Source: Curvularia sp. ZM96
Lineage: Eukaryota; Ascomycota; Dothideomycetes; Pleosporales; Pleosporaceae
Assembly: GCA_022457065.1 (NCBI GenBank)
Contig: JAJGBQ010000002.1
Span: 3,596,001-3,660,000 of the forward strand
Length of the DNA: 64,000 nt
Direction of reading: 5' to 3'
Position numbers and translations under genes: made by a program. Below are positions 47,939 to 60,942 of the stretch, in pieces; position 1 is the stretch's first letter; every line of letters begins with the position of its first letter. The notes under the pieces are model-generated. The model saw only the letters and a program-made list of their open reading frames with translations. It had not been told where the DNA came from and ran no database searches.

Positions 47939-48449
47939 GTGGCTGTGGCTCCGTTGTGGGAGTGATGGCGCGGAAAAAGGGGGTTCAGTTACTGCTGAAG
48001 TTCATATTCAGAGTACTTCTAGCGCAGCGCGCACCGTTGAACTTGAAGCGTTCAATTCTTTTCTTGTATCTACGGTTTTTATGTTGACTTATGTGGGAAG
48101 CGAATATTAAAAGCGTCCTCTCTTTCATCCATGATATTTGACGAAGAATGTGGGTGATTGAGCATCATTGAATTTCAGCTACTCCGTAAAGAGGTATGTT
48201 GTGAAGTTCTCAAAGAACGTCCTTGACATGATTAGAGTCATCACGTGGTGATTCAATGTTGACATTGAGAAAACACATTACTATCCACACTATTTGCTTT
48301 CTAATAGGAACAGTTTTGCCAGCCACGATTTGGAGCCGTGCCGTCCCCCCAACCCACCTACTCATATCCGCTCCGGTTGTCTGGTCCTTCCAAATTCTCT
48401 TTCCTACTCAAGTCCTACAGCATCTTACTAAGTACAAACTGGAAACAAC
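47939..48449. other. Convergent intergenic region
   Basis: 511 bp between the pectate lyase and giant-gene 3' ends. Nothing beyond 3' flanking sequence is seen. Confidence 0.55.
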
Positions 48450-51400
48450 TCACGCCTCGAGTCCCTTAAAATCGCCATCTTCCAACGTACCACCGCTCAA
48501 AATCTTGCCCATATGCGTCTTCTCGACACCCTCTCCCTCGCGGCGAATTTTCATCAGCAACGTACGCAAAAAGGGTACCGGCGACTTTTTGAGGCCCCAT
48601 GTTCCTGCTGGAGGATCAATGAAACCATCGGCGTATACTTGCTGACCCTTTTTCGCCCTGCCTTTCAGTAAACCGAGGAAATTGCAAAGCTCATGATATT
48701 CAGCCATCGAGCGCAGGTACAAGCTGCCGGCGAAAAGATTCAGCTGCATCGTCAGGCTGCGGGAGACTGAGCCTGGGGAGAATGCACGACCAACATTGTA
48801 CAAGGTGAGCGCGTCGAGCGATGCGAAACTGACGTTGGCACGCGCGGAAAAAAGGTGAAGCGTGACCTTTGCGGAGTTGCGGATTGAGGGTAGCAACTGA
48901 TTGGCCTCGTGAGGACTGATCACGATAAGATGACGAATGCTTTCTGAGCGATCCGGGTATGGTACAGAAAGGACAAATTGCACTGGTCGCTGATAAGAGT
49001 CGGAGACGAATGAGATGCCAGCCGATCCTGAAGGTTTCTGAACGGTGTGCATAAAGTCGAATGTTACCAGCAAGGCTGTTGGAAATTGGTGTAAGTCGAT
49101 CAGCCCGGCAACACTGGTTACACCAAGCGCTCGAAAGGCCGGTCTCCAGGCACTTGAATCGGCAATGAATTCGCCAGTGGTCACCAGTTGTTGAAGGTCT
49201 GGATGGATCTTGTGCGGAAGAGCCTTCAAGCATGGAGGGCGCTCTATTTGGCGCTCTTCTTCAATCTCTGGTGCAAGCTCCCTCTCTTGCTCTTCACTCA
49301 ATGTAGCGGATCCAAAGCCCATGGCCTCAAAATCTCGACATCGTGACACGATTTTGTTGATGTTGGAATTAGACATGTCCCAACTACTCAGCTGTGCTAA
49401 ACCATCTGTATCCTGTGTTCGAGGTCTGTAGCGGGTCTCCAGGTCTACGGCTTCGTTTTCCAGGAAAGCTGTGGCGTCGTCCTTCGTAGTGTCAGCGCCC
49501 TTCAAAAGATGCTTGTGCCTTTCGAAACGCTCGCCTTGCACTGCCCACAAAGGAAGACCCTTCTTCAATTCAGACCAGGTTTCTCCAATCGCCCATGATA
49601 GAACGTCGTGAACATCGATTGGGGCATCTGAAGGCTTCTCAGTTCGCTCGTAGATCTTCGTCCTGATTTCTGAAGGTACAATGAAGGAAACGGCCTGCCC
49701 ATGGCCTAGTTTCCTCAATCGCATTGCAGCTTGGGTAAGACGGTCTTTGCTCAACTGACTGCCTAGTGTAAGAGCAGCGCGATAATGTCGCGGGAGTTTT
49801 AGGTCCGTTCCCCGTGTATGTGCTTCATCTAAGTAGACTACGCACGAGTCCAGCATCTTGGCATAGGGAGAAGTCTGGAACGAATCAATCCGAAAACTGC
49901 GATCGAGCACCGACAACTCCTCGTTTTCGAAGTAGACTACGGCCTGGATGTCGTTGTCGCACATCTTCAACCATGTTTCAGCGACTTGACGGTTGTTCTG
50001 TTCAAGTATCGAGGCTCCGCAGTCTAGCACGACCCTGATATCTGAGTTTAGGTTCTTGATGAAAGTGAGCAGGTGCTCGCCATCGCTTTTGTCACTATCG
50101 GGTCTGCGCTCAGGAAGATTTTCTACCGACGTCTCATCCATCAACAAATACGATAACACCTGAGCATTGGTATGGTGCTGGCTTGGCAGATCGAGATGTT
50201 TCATGTTCAATGGAAGTAGATGCAGCGTATCATTTGTCCCAGAGAAACCAGTCGTTGGATATGGCTTCTTGATCGCGAGATCCCAGCCTGATGCACTAAG
50301 CTTTTGAGGGAATTGCTTTAGTTGTTTTGGGAAAATCAGGCGTGACAAGTAATAGTCGATGGCGTGTTTCGAATATCTCAGGCTAGGAAATACTTCCATG
50401 ATGCATTGATGTCGGTCTCGAATGCTGATGCCAGAAAGCTGGCGGAAAGCCTTCGGAAGTCTGGGAGACGCGGTGCGAACGAATTCATCATAGTGTATGA
50501 CGCACTGATCGGAATTCAAGACATGTGTGAATGTATCAAAAAGTTCGTCGTCGGTCAAGCCCTGGTAGTAGTATGACAAGAGCGTCAGAATTATGACAAC
50601 ATCTGGATGGGAGAACTCGGATCTCGGTGAAGGCGAGTCTTTACTCCTATACGGTACCGCAAGTGCAGTGCGGGAGTGATCCAGACCAAAATTTACTCGG
50701 TATCGCTTGGTCGAAAACACGAATCGAAGAACTCCATCTGCAAACAAGCCGCGTAGCAGAAGGAGAGGTGATTTGGTAGCCTCGGTCCAGAATTTGCTGC
50801 ACTCGATCTTTTGAATGTCTCCAACTTCCAGGTCCGTCTCAGTAATGTAGCGAATGATTACTTTCTGCAAAGCTGGCGACTGTGACCGTGACGAGATGCC
50901 AATACCCTGATGGACCACATGTTTAGCAAGCATATGCAAGATCCGGTCAGCCGATTCAGAAGTCAAGAATCTGATTCGAGGGAATTTTCCGTCGCTGTTG
51001 TCCTGTATATCGACAGCTTCAGGCAACTCCTTCTTGACTTGGGCGGCTATATCCGCTAACGGTGATAGGACACGTTGAATGATCAACCACCGCGTGGGAG
51101 AGAATTCGATAGATTGTTGTGCTCCCATCGTGTATATCAGTTCAAACTTGACCGAGAAATTCTCGTCACTCTCATCAACGCAATCGACTGATACTCGGTC
51201 GAAGAACTCTTGGGTCGATAGCAGCGATCGGGCAGTATCTTTCTGACCGGTGAGAAGGCATTCGACAGCCATGAGTTTGAAAGATAAGATATGCTCAGGC
51301 TGAATCAGAAGAACGCCGCGATTGGCAATGCACTCGTCATAGATGTGACGAATGCTCTCAGCATCCCTGCTACTCAACTGCAGGTTGCGTGAGAAAGGCA

Positions 51401-54400
51401 TTTGATAGACCCTTCTACCCAACATTCCTCCAAGCTTAGCTACAAGCATTTGCAGCATTTGCTTACTCTGAGGTTTCGCAACAATAACTCTGACGAGCCT
51501 AGCAACACCGTTAGAAAGACCTGGTCAAGCTGGCGGAAGAATTAACTTACTTCTTTTTGTTGCCATGATAAGCACTCAAGATAGGGACGATGGTAGTAGA
51601 TTTGCCGCCTCCCATCAACAGCTGCAGGACAATGTTTTGGCCATCCTCTGGTGAACGCATCTGACTCGCGATATATTCTTGCTCCTTGCGGACCAAAATT
51701 CCACTTTCAGCCTCTAGGAGGAGTGTTTCTGGGAACTGTTGCACATCCCAGTTGGAGTGCCCGATATGTTGTAACTCCTCGATTAGCTCTACCTCCTTAC
51801 CGCAAAGGCGGACCAACCTCTGGGCTCTCTGTAGATTGGTGATGGCCAAGGCATACCCTATGATGGATTCTTTCCAGTCGGTGGTCAGTATTTCAAAGCG
51901 ATCTCGGTGTAGCTGACTGAGCCAAAAGGTGGGTGACATCCGCGGCGCATGCATGGCTCGGAAGCTAATATCGTCTTTGAAGAGACTCTCCAACGACGAC
52001 GTGATTCTTGCGAGATGGCGCTGACAATTGCACAGATACTCTTGCAGAATGTCTGCGGCGTTGGTGACTAGGTCTTGGTGCGTATGATTGGTGTTGAGGT
52101 ATTTTTCGAGAGCTCCGCAACTGATCTGGAGATGCTCAACATATTCTCGCTCACATTTCGACTTAGCATAGGTCATCAGACGCTGGCAAAGATCCTCAAG
52201 CCTCTCCATTTTCTGAGAATGCATCTTGTGCTCATCAGTCTTCGCAGTCGTGATTTGCGGTTCATAAGGTGGTGTAGGCCAGCCTACTCTCGAGGTTAGC
52301 ACGAGTGTCAGAAAGTTCGAGTTTAATAGCATGGCTAGGACCATGTGCGCAAAACTTACTATTTTGGCACCGGGAAGGTGCTGTGGCGGCAAATACGCTC
52401 GATGTGCTAAAATAGCGGTCATCTGCGCTCGGAAGAGCCTTCTTTTGAGGAGAGGTAAGGTAGTAGCGCGGAGAAGGTACCCCAAAGACCCTCTGACGTG
52501 CCACAATCTCTCCCAACTGTCCGAGATACTCCAAGAACCTGTGATTGTTGTACCAGCTTTGGAACCACTTTCGAATGTCGATCATTGCCTTGGTCAGATC
52601 AACGTATGTCGTGTACTCCTTCTTCAACTCTACATTAGGACTTGGGCCTAACCTTTGCTTACTTAGAACATCAACAACCCCTTTGATTGCTTTCTCTTTT
52701 CGATCGTAAAACAATGATTCGATTCGTCGCTCATGTCCTAGATCGCTCTCGCCATTGATCCTGGGCAACTTGGCCTCATCGGATGAATCGAAGGATCTAG
52801 CATTCTGATGAAGAATAGATCTTACTTGTTCGGCTCGGAATGCATCTCCGTTACTCAGGTTGAAGCAAGGAGCATCAGGCAGTTGCACGGCTGATGTTTC
52901 CGATAGCCTCCAGAATGCCATCAAAGCTTGAATTGCGTCCATATCGGCTTCTGTAGCGAAGGCCATCGTACAAAGCCATGTTGCCAGATTGTAGCGATTT
53001 CTAGCTTTCGGAAGGCTTTTGTGGAGCGTGCACCAGTTCTCGACAAGATGATCCGCAAAATCTTTCAGCCATTTAGAATCATATCCAAGGCTCTCAGGAT
53101 CGAATGAGGTATCAACGCCTTCTACGCCAGAGCCCTTGAAGTGCTTGCGAAGAAGATCATTCTTGAGATCTAGGATAGGGCTATGCAAAGCAGCTTGATC
53201 ACGAAGAGCCAGACTACCGGTGATGAAAACCCGACGACCTCGTTCGTTTTGCAAAACATCCCTAGCTTGATATTGGGTATCCTGAGACGTTGTGAACCTC
53301 TCTGCACCGAATCCTGCGACACGGAAGGTACACGATCGCATCATGTCGCGTTGATCCAATTGGGAATTCGATAGTGATCTCAGCCCATCCCGCGCTTTGT
53401 CTATCCAGGCAAAAACGTTGTTTTCTGGATGAAACAACTGCGTTTTTGCGGCTTGGTCTAGCAAATCCAAAACCGATGTTCGAAAGCAGTCATGTTGCAG
53501 GAGTGATGGAAGGCGATCATCCCACTCAATCTTCTGCATCACCCGTATGTGTTCAGGATACCACTTTCTCTTGGCAGAAAGTTCGCCTATACGACAGAGC
53601 AGCTCAACGTTCATCGGAGTAAGAACATCGAAAGAGCGTACCGCCGCTGACTTGAGGATTTCCAGACTGCTTTCTGTGCCAGTACGCGCTGTCAACGGGT
53701 CTGGGAGGCATCCAGAGGTGATAGCATGCAAATAACTCAAGAAAAGCCGACTTTGCAGGTCTGAAGTGTCCAGCAATCTTCCGAGGTCGGGATCGATTGT
53801 GTACGCGTATGTCTTGTTGACAATGTTCTTATCGATGGATACGATTGGGTGGCGGTAAGGAACGGAGCGATTGCCGTAGACGACACTCGATGTATCGAAG
53901 GTTTGGGGAACAGGTATGAGAACTAAGCGTTCCGCTGCATGCTCATGTTTTAGTACAAGCTTACTAGCAAGACCAACGAGAGTTCCAATGCTCTGATTTT
54001 GATCGATGACCATGTCACGATATTGGTATGAGCGCACCAAGTGCCCGCCTTGCTCGATGTAGAATCCGATCTGAAGCCGGGGAAGCTCGATGCTGATAGT
54101 CTTGGTAGTCATTTCAAGCTTTGCGTGTATATGGGGTTTGTCTTCAAGCGACTGTAACAGGTTGGAGAGCAAAGTAGTGGTGGGGCTTTCCAAGCTGATC
54201 AAAACGCTCGAGCCATTCATCAAGCGCCAGGTCTTGGGACTACTGCGAATCAAACGCCACTCTTCGTTCTCTGATACCCATGGACTGCTTCGACGGCGAA
54301 AGATCACTTCGTCTCGCTGATGGTCGAACCAATGGATATAATCGGTTACAAACGCATCAGGAAATCGCCCCTGTAGCACGCGCGAAGGGATCAGATCGAG

Positions 54401-57400
54401 TTTCGTGCTGTCATTATAGGCTACTACAAGCATGTCTTTTCCTTTCATTCCGAAGTGGAGCTGGTGACCGTAGTATGGAGCCTTCGCTGAAAATCTCATT
54501 CCTGGTTCACCAGTCGGTACGACTTCTAATTTTGACTTTTGGAACAACGGCTTGTACATGTCATGGGACATGTATTCAGAAGGAAGTTGAGAAAGTGGTA
54601 GGCCGTTGACAAGTAGTTCACCTGTGAGTAAGTTGAGGTGTACCGACAGTGATCCCGAGGTGGTTTGGAGCCAGTGTTGTTGGCGGCCGCTCAATGAAGT
54701 CCAAGGATTCTCCGAAACTGGAGTAAAGGCTGTCCAGTTCGCACTAATAGCATCTGAAACACCTCTACCATCAATGAGAATGCGCTTCCGTAGGTCTGGA
54801 AGGATCCGGTACATCATCCTTCTCCACGACTGGAATATGCTCGTGAAAAGAGTCATGCTCTCAGACTCGACAATACCAACATTTTCCTGCAGGATGATTG
54901 CAGACTGTACTAGAGTAGATATTGCCAAGTCTTGTTCTAGGATGGAACCAAAGTCGGCTTCTTCCACGTCGTATGTGCTTGTGCATACTAGAGCGATCTC
55001 TGTCGCCCTCGAGTAGAGCTCTGTACGCTGACCATCATCTGTAGATGCAGACGCCCTCTGCTTCAATCTCATAACCCACTTGAGGCAGACGGCGCGCAGC
55101 CGAGAAAGGTAGTTCAATGCGCGTGAACGAACATCTCGTGTTGTGTTTAAATTCAAAACCCGGCGGGCAAGCAAGGAGAACGTAGCTGAAGCTCGCCATG
55201 ATTCCCAGTTTTCCTCAATACGCCCAAGCGCCATCTCAAGATTGTCAAGCATTGCACGACCGAAAGAAGCTTCAGTAAGGATGTAGTGTGTTGTGCGCTC
55301 GATGCACTGCTCTTGCCCAGCAGTCTGTCGTCCAGCTCGTTGTACGGCTTGGAAAACCAGGCATTGTGTCTCGACCTTTGTAAAGTCTAAAGCTGGTACT
55401 GCCAGTTGAACAAGCATGTTGGAATACATGATGTGGTTCCCAAGAGGTAACGCGCTCAAAGCTTTGTATTCATCAATGGAGAGGTGAGGCGGGCAGTCGG
55501 ACAAACTGGCCTATTTTGCGAACTCTGGTTAGCATTGTACAACTGAAGCATGCACAGGGATTCTAAAACTTACAATAACCTCATTGGCAGGCAGACCATC
55601 TGGCAAAGAGGGCTTATAGGACATGAATCGCGCTAGTGTCTTTGATCGCTGCGGCATTTGGTACAGGCAATTCTTTGGAATCGCTTCCGTACAAACTGGC
55701 ATGGCTGTAGTGAAGTGTTCGCCAACGTTATCGTAATAACGGTATTGCAACGCATTTTCCAAACAAATGTCTTTGTCAGTCAAATGCTGGATGGCTTTCG
55801 TCATCTTTCGATGGGTAGTTGTGTGACTCTTGACTTCAGACAGTGGTACAATACGCCTCGTTCGGGAACTTGAAGATAGCATGTGCGATATGCCGTGATG
55901 GTTCTGAAGCCTAAAGGAGCATCTTGAGCGCTGTGGGGTTTTCTCACTACAGCCCAGCACGGTCGAAATGAAGTAGGCCGAAGCATCTCGCCAGTTGCTG
56001 AAAGCTTCTGGCACCTTCAGTTCAAAAACCGTTGCTTTTGCTACAGGTATTGAGGACGAGAGTGGCCATTCGTAAATGTCTATGGTGAGACTGTCCGCGT
56101 TTCTTTTCGCTGCACACCTGCGACAGTTCCTATCATGTACCTCTTTAGTCCATCCATGGTAGTGGTTTGTGATTATCGTGCAGTATTCACAATCTCTACT
56201 GTTGTAGGTATCCATGTACTGGCGGTAACGGTTTTGGAGATTCTTAAGTTCCTCGCACTTCCTCTTTCGCGCCGCAGCAGCACTGGCCTCGATGTCATTC
56301 AACGTTGCCTGGAGCGAAGCGCACTGATCAAAGTATCGGACTGCAAACGAAGAAGGCGCCCCAAATTCCCGATACACCGAAGGTTTCCCACTGAGCGCAT
56401 TGCGTCGTCTCGAACCGACATAGCTCTCAACGGTTTTGAGGCGCTCTAGTTGGCTCTTGAGGGGAAGCAAGAGAGATTGAAATTCTGTCAGATCAATCTC
56501 CGGATCGTACTGCCTCAGCATAGGGTAGGCTGCACATGCGCATGTGTCGCACGAAATCCAGAGCTCAGCGAGAGTTAGATACATGATAGACATGGCGACT
56601 GGTGCTTGCTTGTACGCAACACTGGCGATCCTGTGGTAGCTTTCCATCAGGATGCGAAGCCTCTCGCAGACGTTTGTATCCCGAAGGTGTTTGCTGGTCC
56701 AATTCGCTAGACCTTGTTCGACCCAGCTCTCTAAAGCTGCCAAACGAAAGTATTTGTAGTCTTCAGGACCAGTCAGATCGCTTGGGAGTTCGGATGTACT
56801 GAACGTGGGGTAGACCGACGTAGGAACATATGTGGACATGACCTTTTCTTGTTTTCGAGAATCTATCTGAGACAGAAAGGCCTCCAGTTCCGAGAGATGC
56901 ATATTGAGGTCGCTTTCCGGCTTCAATTTGGCAACACCGCTTGTGTCAATGTTGTGTTGGACGCCCTCGACTGAGCGCTGCCAGCGTTGGTCGATCAAGC
57001 TGTGAGCATCAAGAATAGCAGTTTCGATGTACTCAGTCCAGGCGGTTTTGAGATACTCGTTTTGTCTGAGTGCCTTGAATTTGCGTAGTCGACGCGTCAG
57101 TTTTGCAGAGATGATGTGGACAGGTTCACTTCCTAAGTCTTCCCAACTACGTTTAGCGAGTTCCAGCACTTCAGTCAACATGAATATCATGAATGCCTTG
57201 TATAATCCGTCCTCGTGTAGCATATCGGGGGCCTCACGCGCGAAGAGCAGCTGCAGCGATACACGTAACAGAAGCCACAATGGAGACCGTCGCCATGGGT
57301 TAAGACTGTCGCTCCAAAGAACTTCCTCGCGGGTGTATTTTTGGATGCGCTTGATATCTGCAGGCTCACCGAAAGCTGTAATGGTATTCACGTAGAAGTT

Positions 57401-58018
57401 TGTGACCATGCCGGGATGGGTAGTGTCTCGCTCCTCGCTCATAGACGTTCTGTTCTTGGTGACCTTAGGCTGGAAGCTTGGAACTCCCTGGGTTGACATC
57501 TTTGCTAAGGTACTGGAAACGGACTGGCGTAGATCTGCACTAGCCATCTTGGTGATTGAGACTTTTGCTGCATGACCCGGAAAACCTCGTACGAGTCGCC
57601 CAGAGTTCATGGCGGCTGCGTTGGTAGGCGACAGTTCGAAGAATTCAAACTGAACATGATCACCAGCGCGGCTGGCGAGCACTCCGGCGTTCTGCTCCCA
57701 GACCTCAATGGGTAACATGCCCGCTGTCTCACCGTTGGCAATTTTGGCGAGCAGCTCTCGTACCGGAATGTCTCTAGTGCGCCCATGCTGATCACGGCAA
57801 TTGATGAGATTGTCAACAGTGGCCTTGGCCGCTTCTACAAGCCCAACGTATTCGCTCTTTACATAACCTCCTAAAGCCTTCAGAGCTCGAGCAGCGGTCT
57901 TGAGTAGAGCGACGTCGGTTGTGGCGTCACGATCGTCTTTCTGTGGTAGCTTCGGAGGGAGCACCACATGATGGTAAAGGTAGGTAGTGTCATGCGTCCG
58001 AGGCGTGAGAGGCGTCAT
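48450..58018 (-). CDS. Giant DUF6606/DUF3638/DUF3645 protein with SecA/SF2-like motifs (3126 aa)
   Basis: Four exons (58018-55574, 55510-52360, 52286-51551, 51498-48450), all GT-AG, give 3126 residues. The start YLYHHVVLPPKLPQ is the DUF6606 opening. Residues 1-2000 are helical with Trp- and Leu-rich repeats. DUF3638 holds a P-loop LLMGGGKSTT (about 2090), followed by VRVIVAKP and DESDE (about 2218). DUF3645 is seen as YRVNFGLDHS, AVPYRSKDSPSPRSEF and HPDVVIILTLLSYYYQGL. Then comes DEAHTRGTDLKLP (about 2672) and QAAMRLRKLGHGQ (about 2705). Databases often label this family ubiquitinyl hydrolase, but I see no cysteine-protease motif. The motif order suggests an ATP-driven SF2/SecA-like motor (inference). 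Function and location are unknown. The gene is intact and has few introns for its size. Confidence 0.85.
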
Positions 58019-60942
58019 GACCTGGGATTTTCAATGAGAGAGCTCTGGAGCGGTCTAGTTAGTGTTTGTTCGATGGATCAGCGTTTTTGCAATCAGTCTG
58101 AACTAACCACTGGCTATTGTTGCGTAGCTGGAAGAAGAGGAAGAAGAAGACGGGTTTTGTTGATGTGGTGACTGTAGCGTCACGCCGTTGTATGAAATAT
58201 GAGAGGATTGCAGAATAAAGGTTAGGTAAAGCTAGTTTGTGCGTTTGACTCCGTGCTTTGTTGCAATCAAAAGTGACAAACGGACAGCCTTCACCTTCAC
58301 CTTATACTCACTGGCGTGAAGCCCCACAACTACGCCGCAAGGTGATAGACCTGGGTATGCCAGCTCAGCTGTGAGTTTCCTGCTCTTGAATTCATGCGTT
58401 CTGAATCCTCTCGTTACGTCAGGCCGAACAACTGCACCCAGGAGTATGGTGCGCGTATAATGCGAGGCGGGATGTGCAAGGCAACAGCCTCTGCGGACGG
58501 GAATGCAAGCCAAAACGGCAAATGTTGAAGCCATGCGTACAGCCTTGTCTTGCCGTTGCTTGGCTACGTGCTTCTTATTCGCAAGATTTCTGAACGCCGT
58601 CTATCCCCAGGCCCTGACGTTACACAGCGCGTATGCGCCGCAGTCTCAGCCACACTTGGCCCCCATCCTTTGAACTTTGTCTAGGCCCAACCTCGCATCG
58701 ATAGGATGAGAATCGCTCGGTGTTATCATTGTGATTGCAGGGAATTTTCAGACATGCGGCGTGGGGGAAGGCTGAAAGAATGGGCGGCATCTCGATAAGG
58801 GACGAGGCTGTTACCTTTGAGAAACCGGAGAGATTGTCGGTATGCGTAGCCCTCTCCGACGGCTTTGGAGACGAATTTGGCATTATGAAACAAGTGGATT
58901 TGTAGAGCTTGATAATGAACGTTAGCAAAGAATGCTTTAGAAGGAAAGAGCAAATGGTATCAGCTGCAAGCACGCTCAATACGAACAAGGCTAGAGCGGT
59001 AGATCGACACAAGCATACACGTGAATTCAAGCTCAACATGCTGAAAGAGGTAACAATTGAATTCATCGAAACTGAGCTCAGCGCAATCGCGAAGGTGACA
59101 GATTGTTCTGCAACAAATGTTGGTGTATTACTAAAGTGCTCTCTTTGCATTCAGGTTCTACGTTCTATCCAAGTACGGTAATGGGTATCTTTTGTCAAAG
59201 CAGGGTCGTCCTAAGACCATAGATCTAGCAGTCATGGATCTACACTTTGCAGGTCTGATAAGGCCCTACTTCTTCATCGACCAACATCTGCTTCGAATGA
59301 GTTCACGACGTACCTAGTTCCATGATTCTAGTATTTAGAAAAACAAACGCTGCAGGAACATCACCTTGGCCACAACACAGAACCAGAGAAACCACACCAT
59401 CTCCCAGCCACAACACACCTGTCTCCTTATCGCATACCCCGCCCCTCCTTATCATACCGACCCCGAGAAAGCCAAAGCATATTCTACATCCCAACCCCTC
59501 CACACTAACAGCGCCACAAACCAAACTACCTCCCTACACCGTACTAACGCACCCTCTCGGTACCAAACTTCATACGCACACATTACCAAGACGACGCAAA
59601 CACCGGGCCACAGCACCACCCGAGCCACCGACGCAAACTCCCCCACCCAGCCACGCGCCCAGCACTTGTCCGCCTGGGTTTCCCATCTCTGTGGGGCCTA
59701 AGAGAAGTTCTCTACCAGACGGAATGGAAAACCTGCCCCTGCATAGGTTCTACATTGGTACCGGGTCGTTGTCGCACCAACGGCTAGCATGCCGGCATAG
59801 ATCCAAGAGCTGGACTAGAAAGTCCTTTCAAACTGCATTTTCGCTTCCGACTAATGGCCTATCAGATGGAGTACAGCATGTAGATGTCCCTGAGGTACCA
59901 TGTCCGGTAGCATACACGAATCACAATTGCGTATCTTTTGAGAAGCTGTCAACCTCGCTTGTCGTGTAGAGCCACGAGCAACGGCTGCTACGCTACACCC
60001 AGAACCTCAATCTACTTTTCCATTGCTGTGCCTTTTTTGCCTCTGAGTAACCTCACCCATCTCCCCCTTTTCTCTTGGGCCCGCCTATGTATGTACCTGG
60101 TCTACTTCTCATCCGTCCCACGGTTACCGTACCCAGCTATGTACCTAGATGCAGTAGAAGCAGAGGATAGACCAGGAACGCGCGGATCCCAGCCGAATGG
60201 ACATGCACTAAACTAGACTAGTCTATGGAAGACATGGAAAAAGAAAAAAAAGGTCATGTCCGGTGCGATATCCGATGGTGAGGGGAAAGTTGTTTGAGGT
60301 GTTCGCGAGGACCACTCGCCACTTTAGGAGTTCTTTGTTAGTCTGTAAGATAGGCGGAGGAAGTGGTGGATGTATATGCTACTATACTCCTATACCGCTG
60401 TGTGGGAGTACGGGCGAAACAAAGTGCTTGCTATAGCATGCTAGAGAAATCTGACCAACGCCGTTGAGTATTACGGATTAGCTAGTGTCCAAGGCGAAAG
60501 ACGCGTATAACAATACCCTTACGGAGTATGATTCTTGAAAAAGACAAGGTTGACCAGATCAGAGATCAATTTGTCCGAAGCTGTTCAGATCGGGAATAAA
60601 GAATACGAGGACTAGAATTCCGATCTTCAGGTCCCACTAGACTGCGAGGGGGGAAACGAGAGGGACTCGTCATAGTCTACTTCGCACAGATATTCCATGA
60701 CGCGGCTTCGGAATCCCGGCTGTCTAGTCATGATTTTCACCGTTTCCTGTCCAGATGGTCTTTGTGCAAATTCTTCTCATTACTAGTTAGACAAAAGAAC
60801 GAAGCCTGGTTAAGTCATAAAACGCCATGTATGCCTGTAATTTCCGTTGTGTGCGCCAGCATATCCAGGAGGGCTAATCAACAGAGCCTCTCTGAAGTTT
60901 GGGCCCATATGCTACATTTGGACTCGTTCCCATCGAAACCAA
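58019..60942. other. Intergenic region upstream of the giant gene, with a G-poor stretch
   Basis: 2.9 kb with no supportable gene. 59340-59660 is almost pure A/C/T on the plus strand (rich in CCAC, ACAC), giving a long but low-complexity frame. A minus-strand frame at 58726-58953 has a mixed amino-acid make-up but no domain. The giant-gene promoter lies at the left end. Confidence 0.5.

Noticed and set aside
58620..59150. 176-codon minus frame, and a 75-codon frame at 58726-58953
   Set aside because: They overlap in different frames, lack a domain, and no GT-AG joining gives a longer consistent product.
59322..59969. 215-codon plus frame
   Set aside because: Composition is Pro/Thr/His-rich because of the G-poor stretch; no domain, signal peptide or convincing start.
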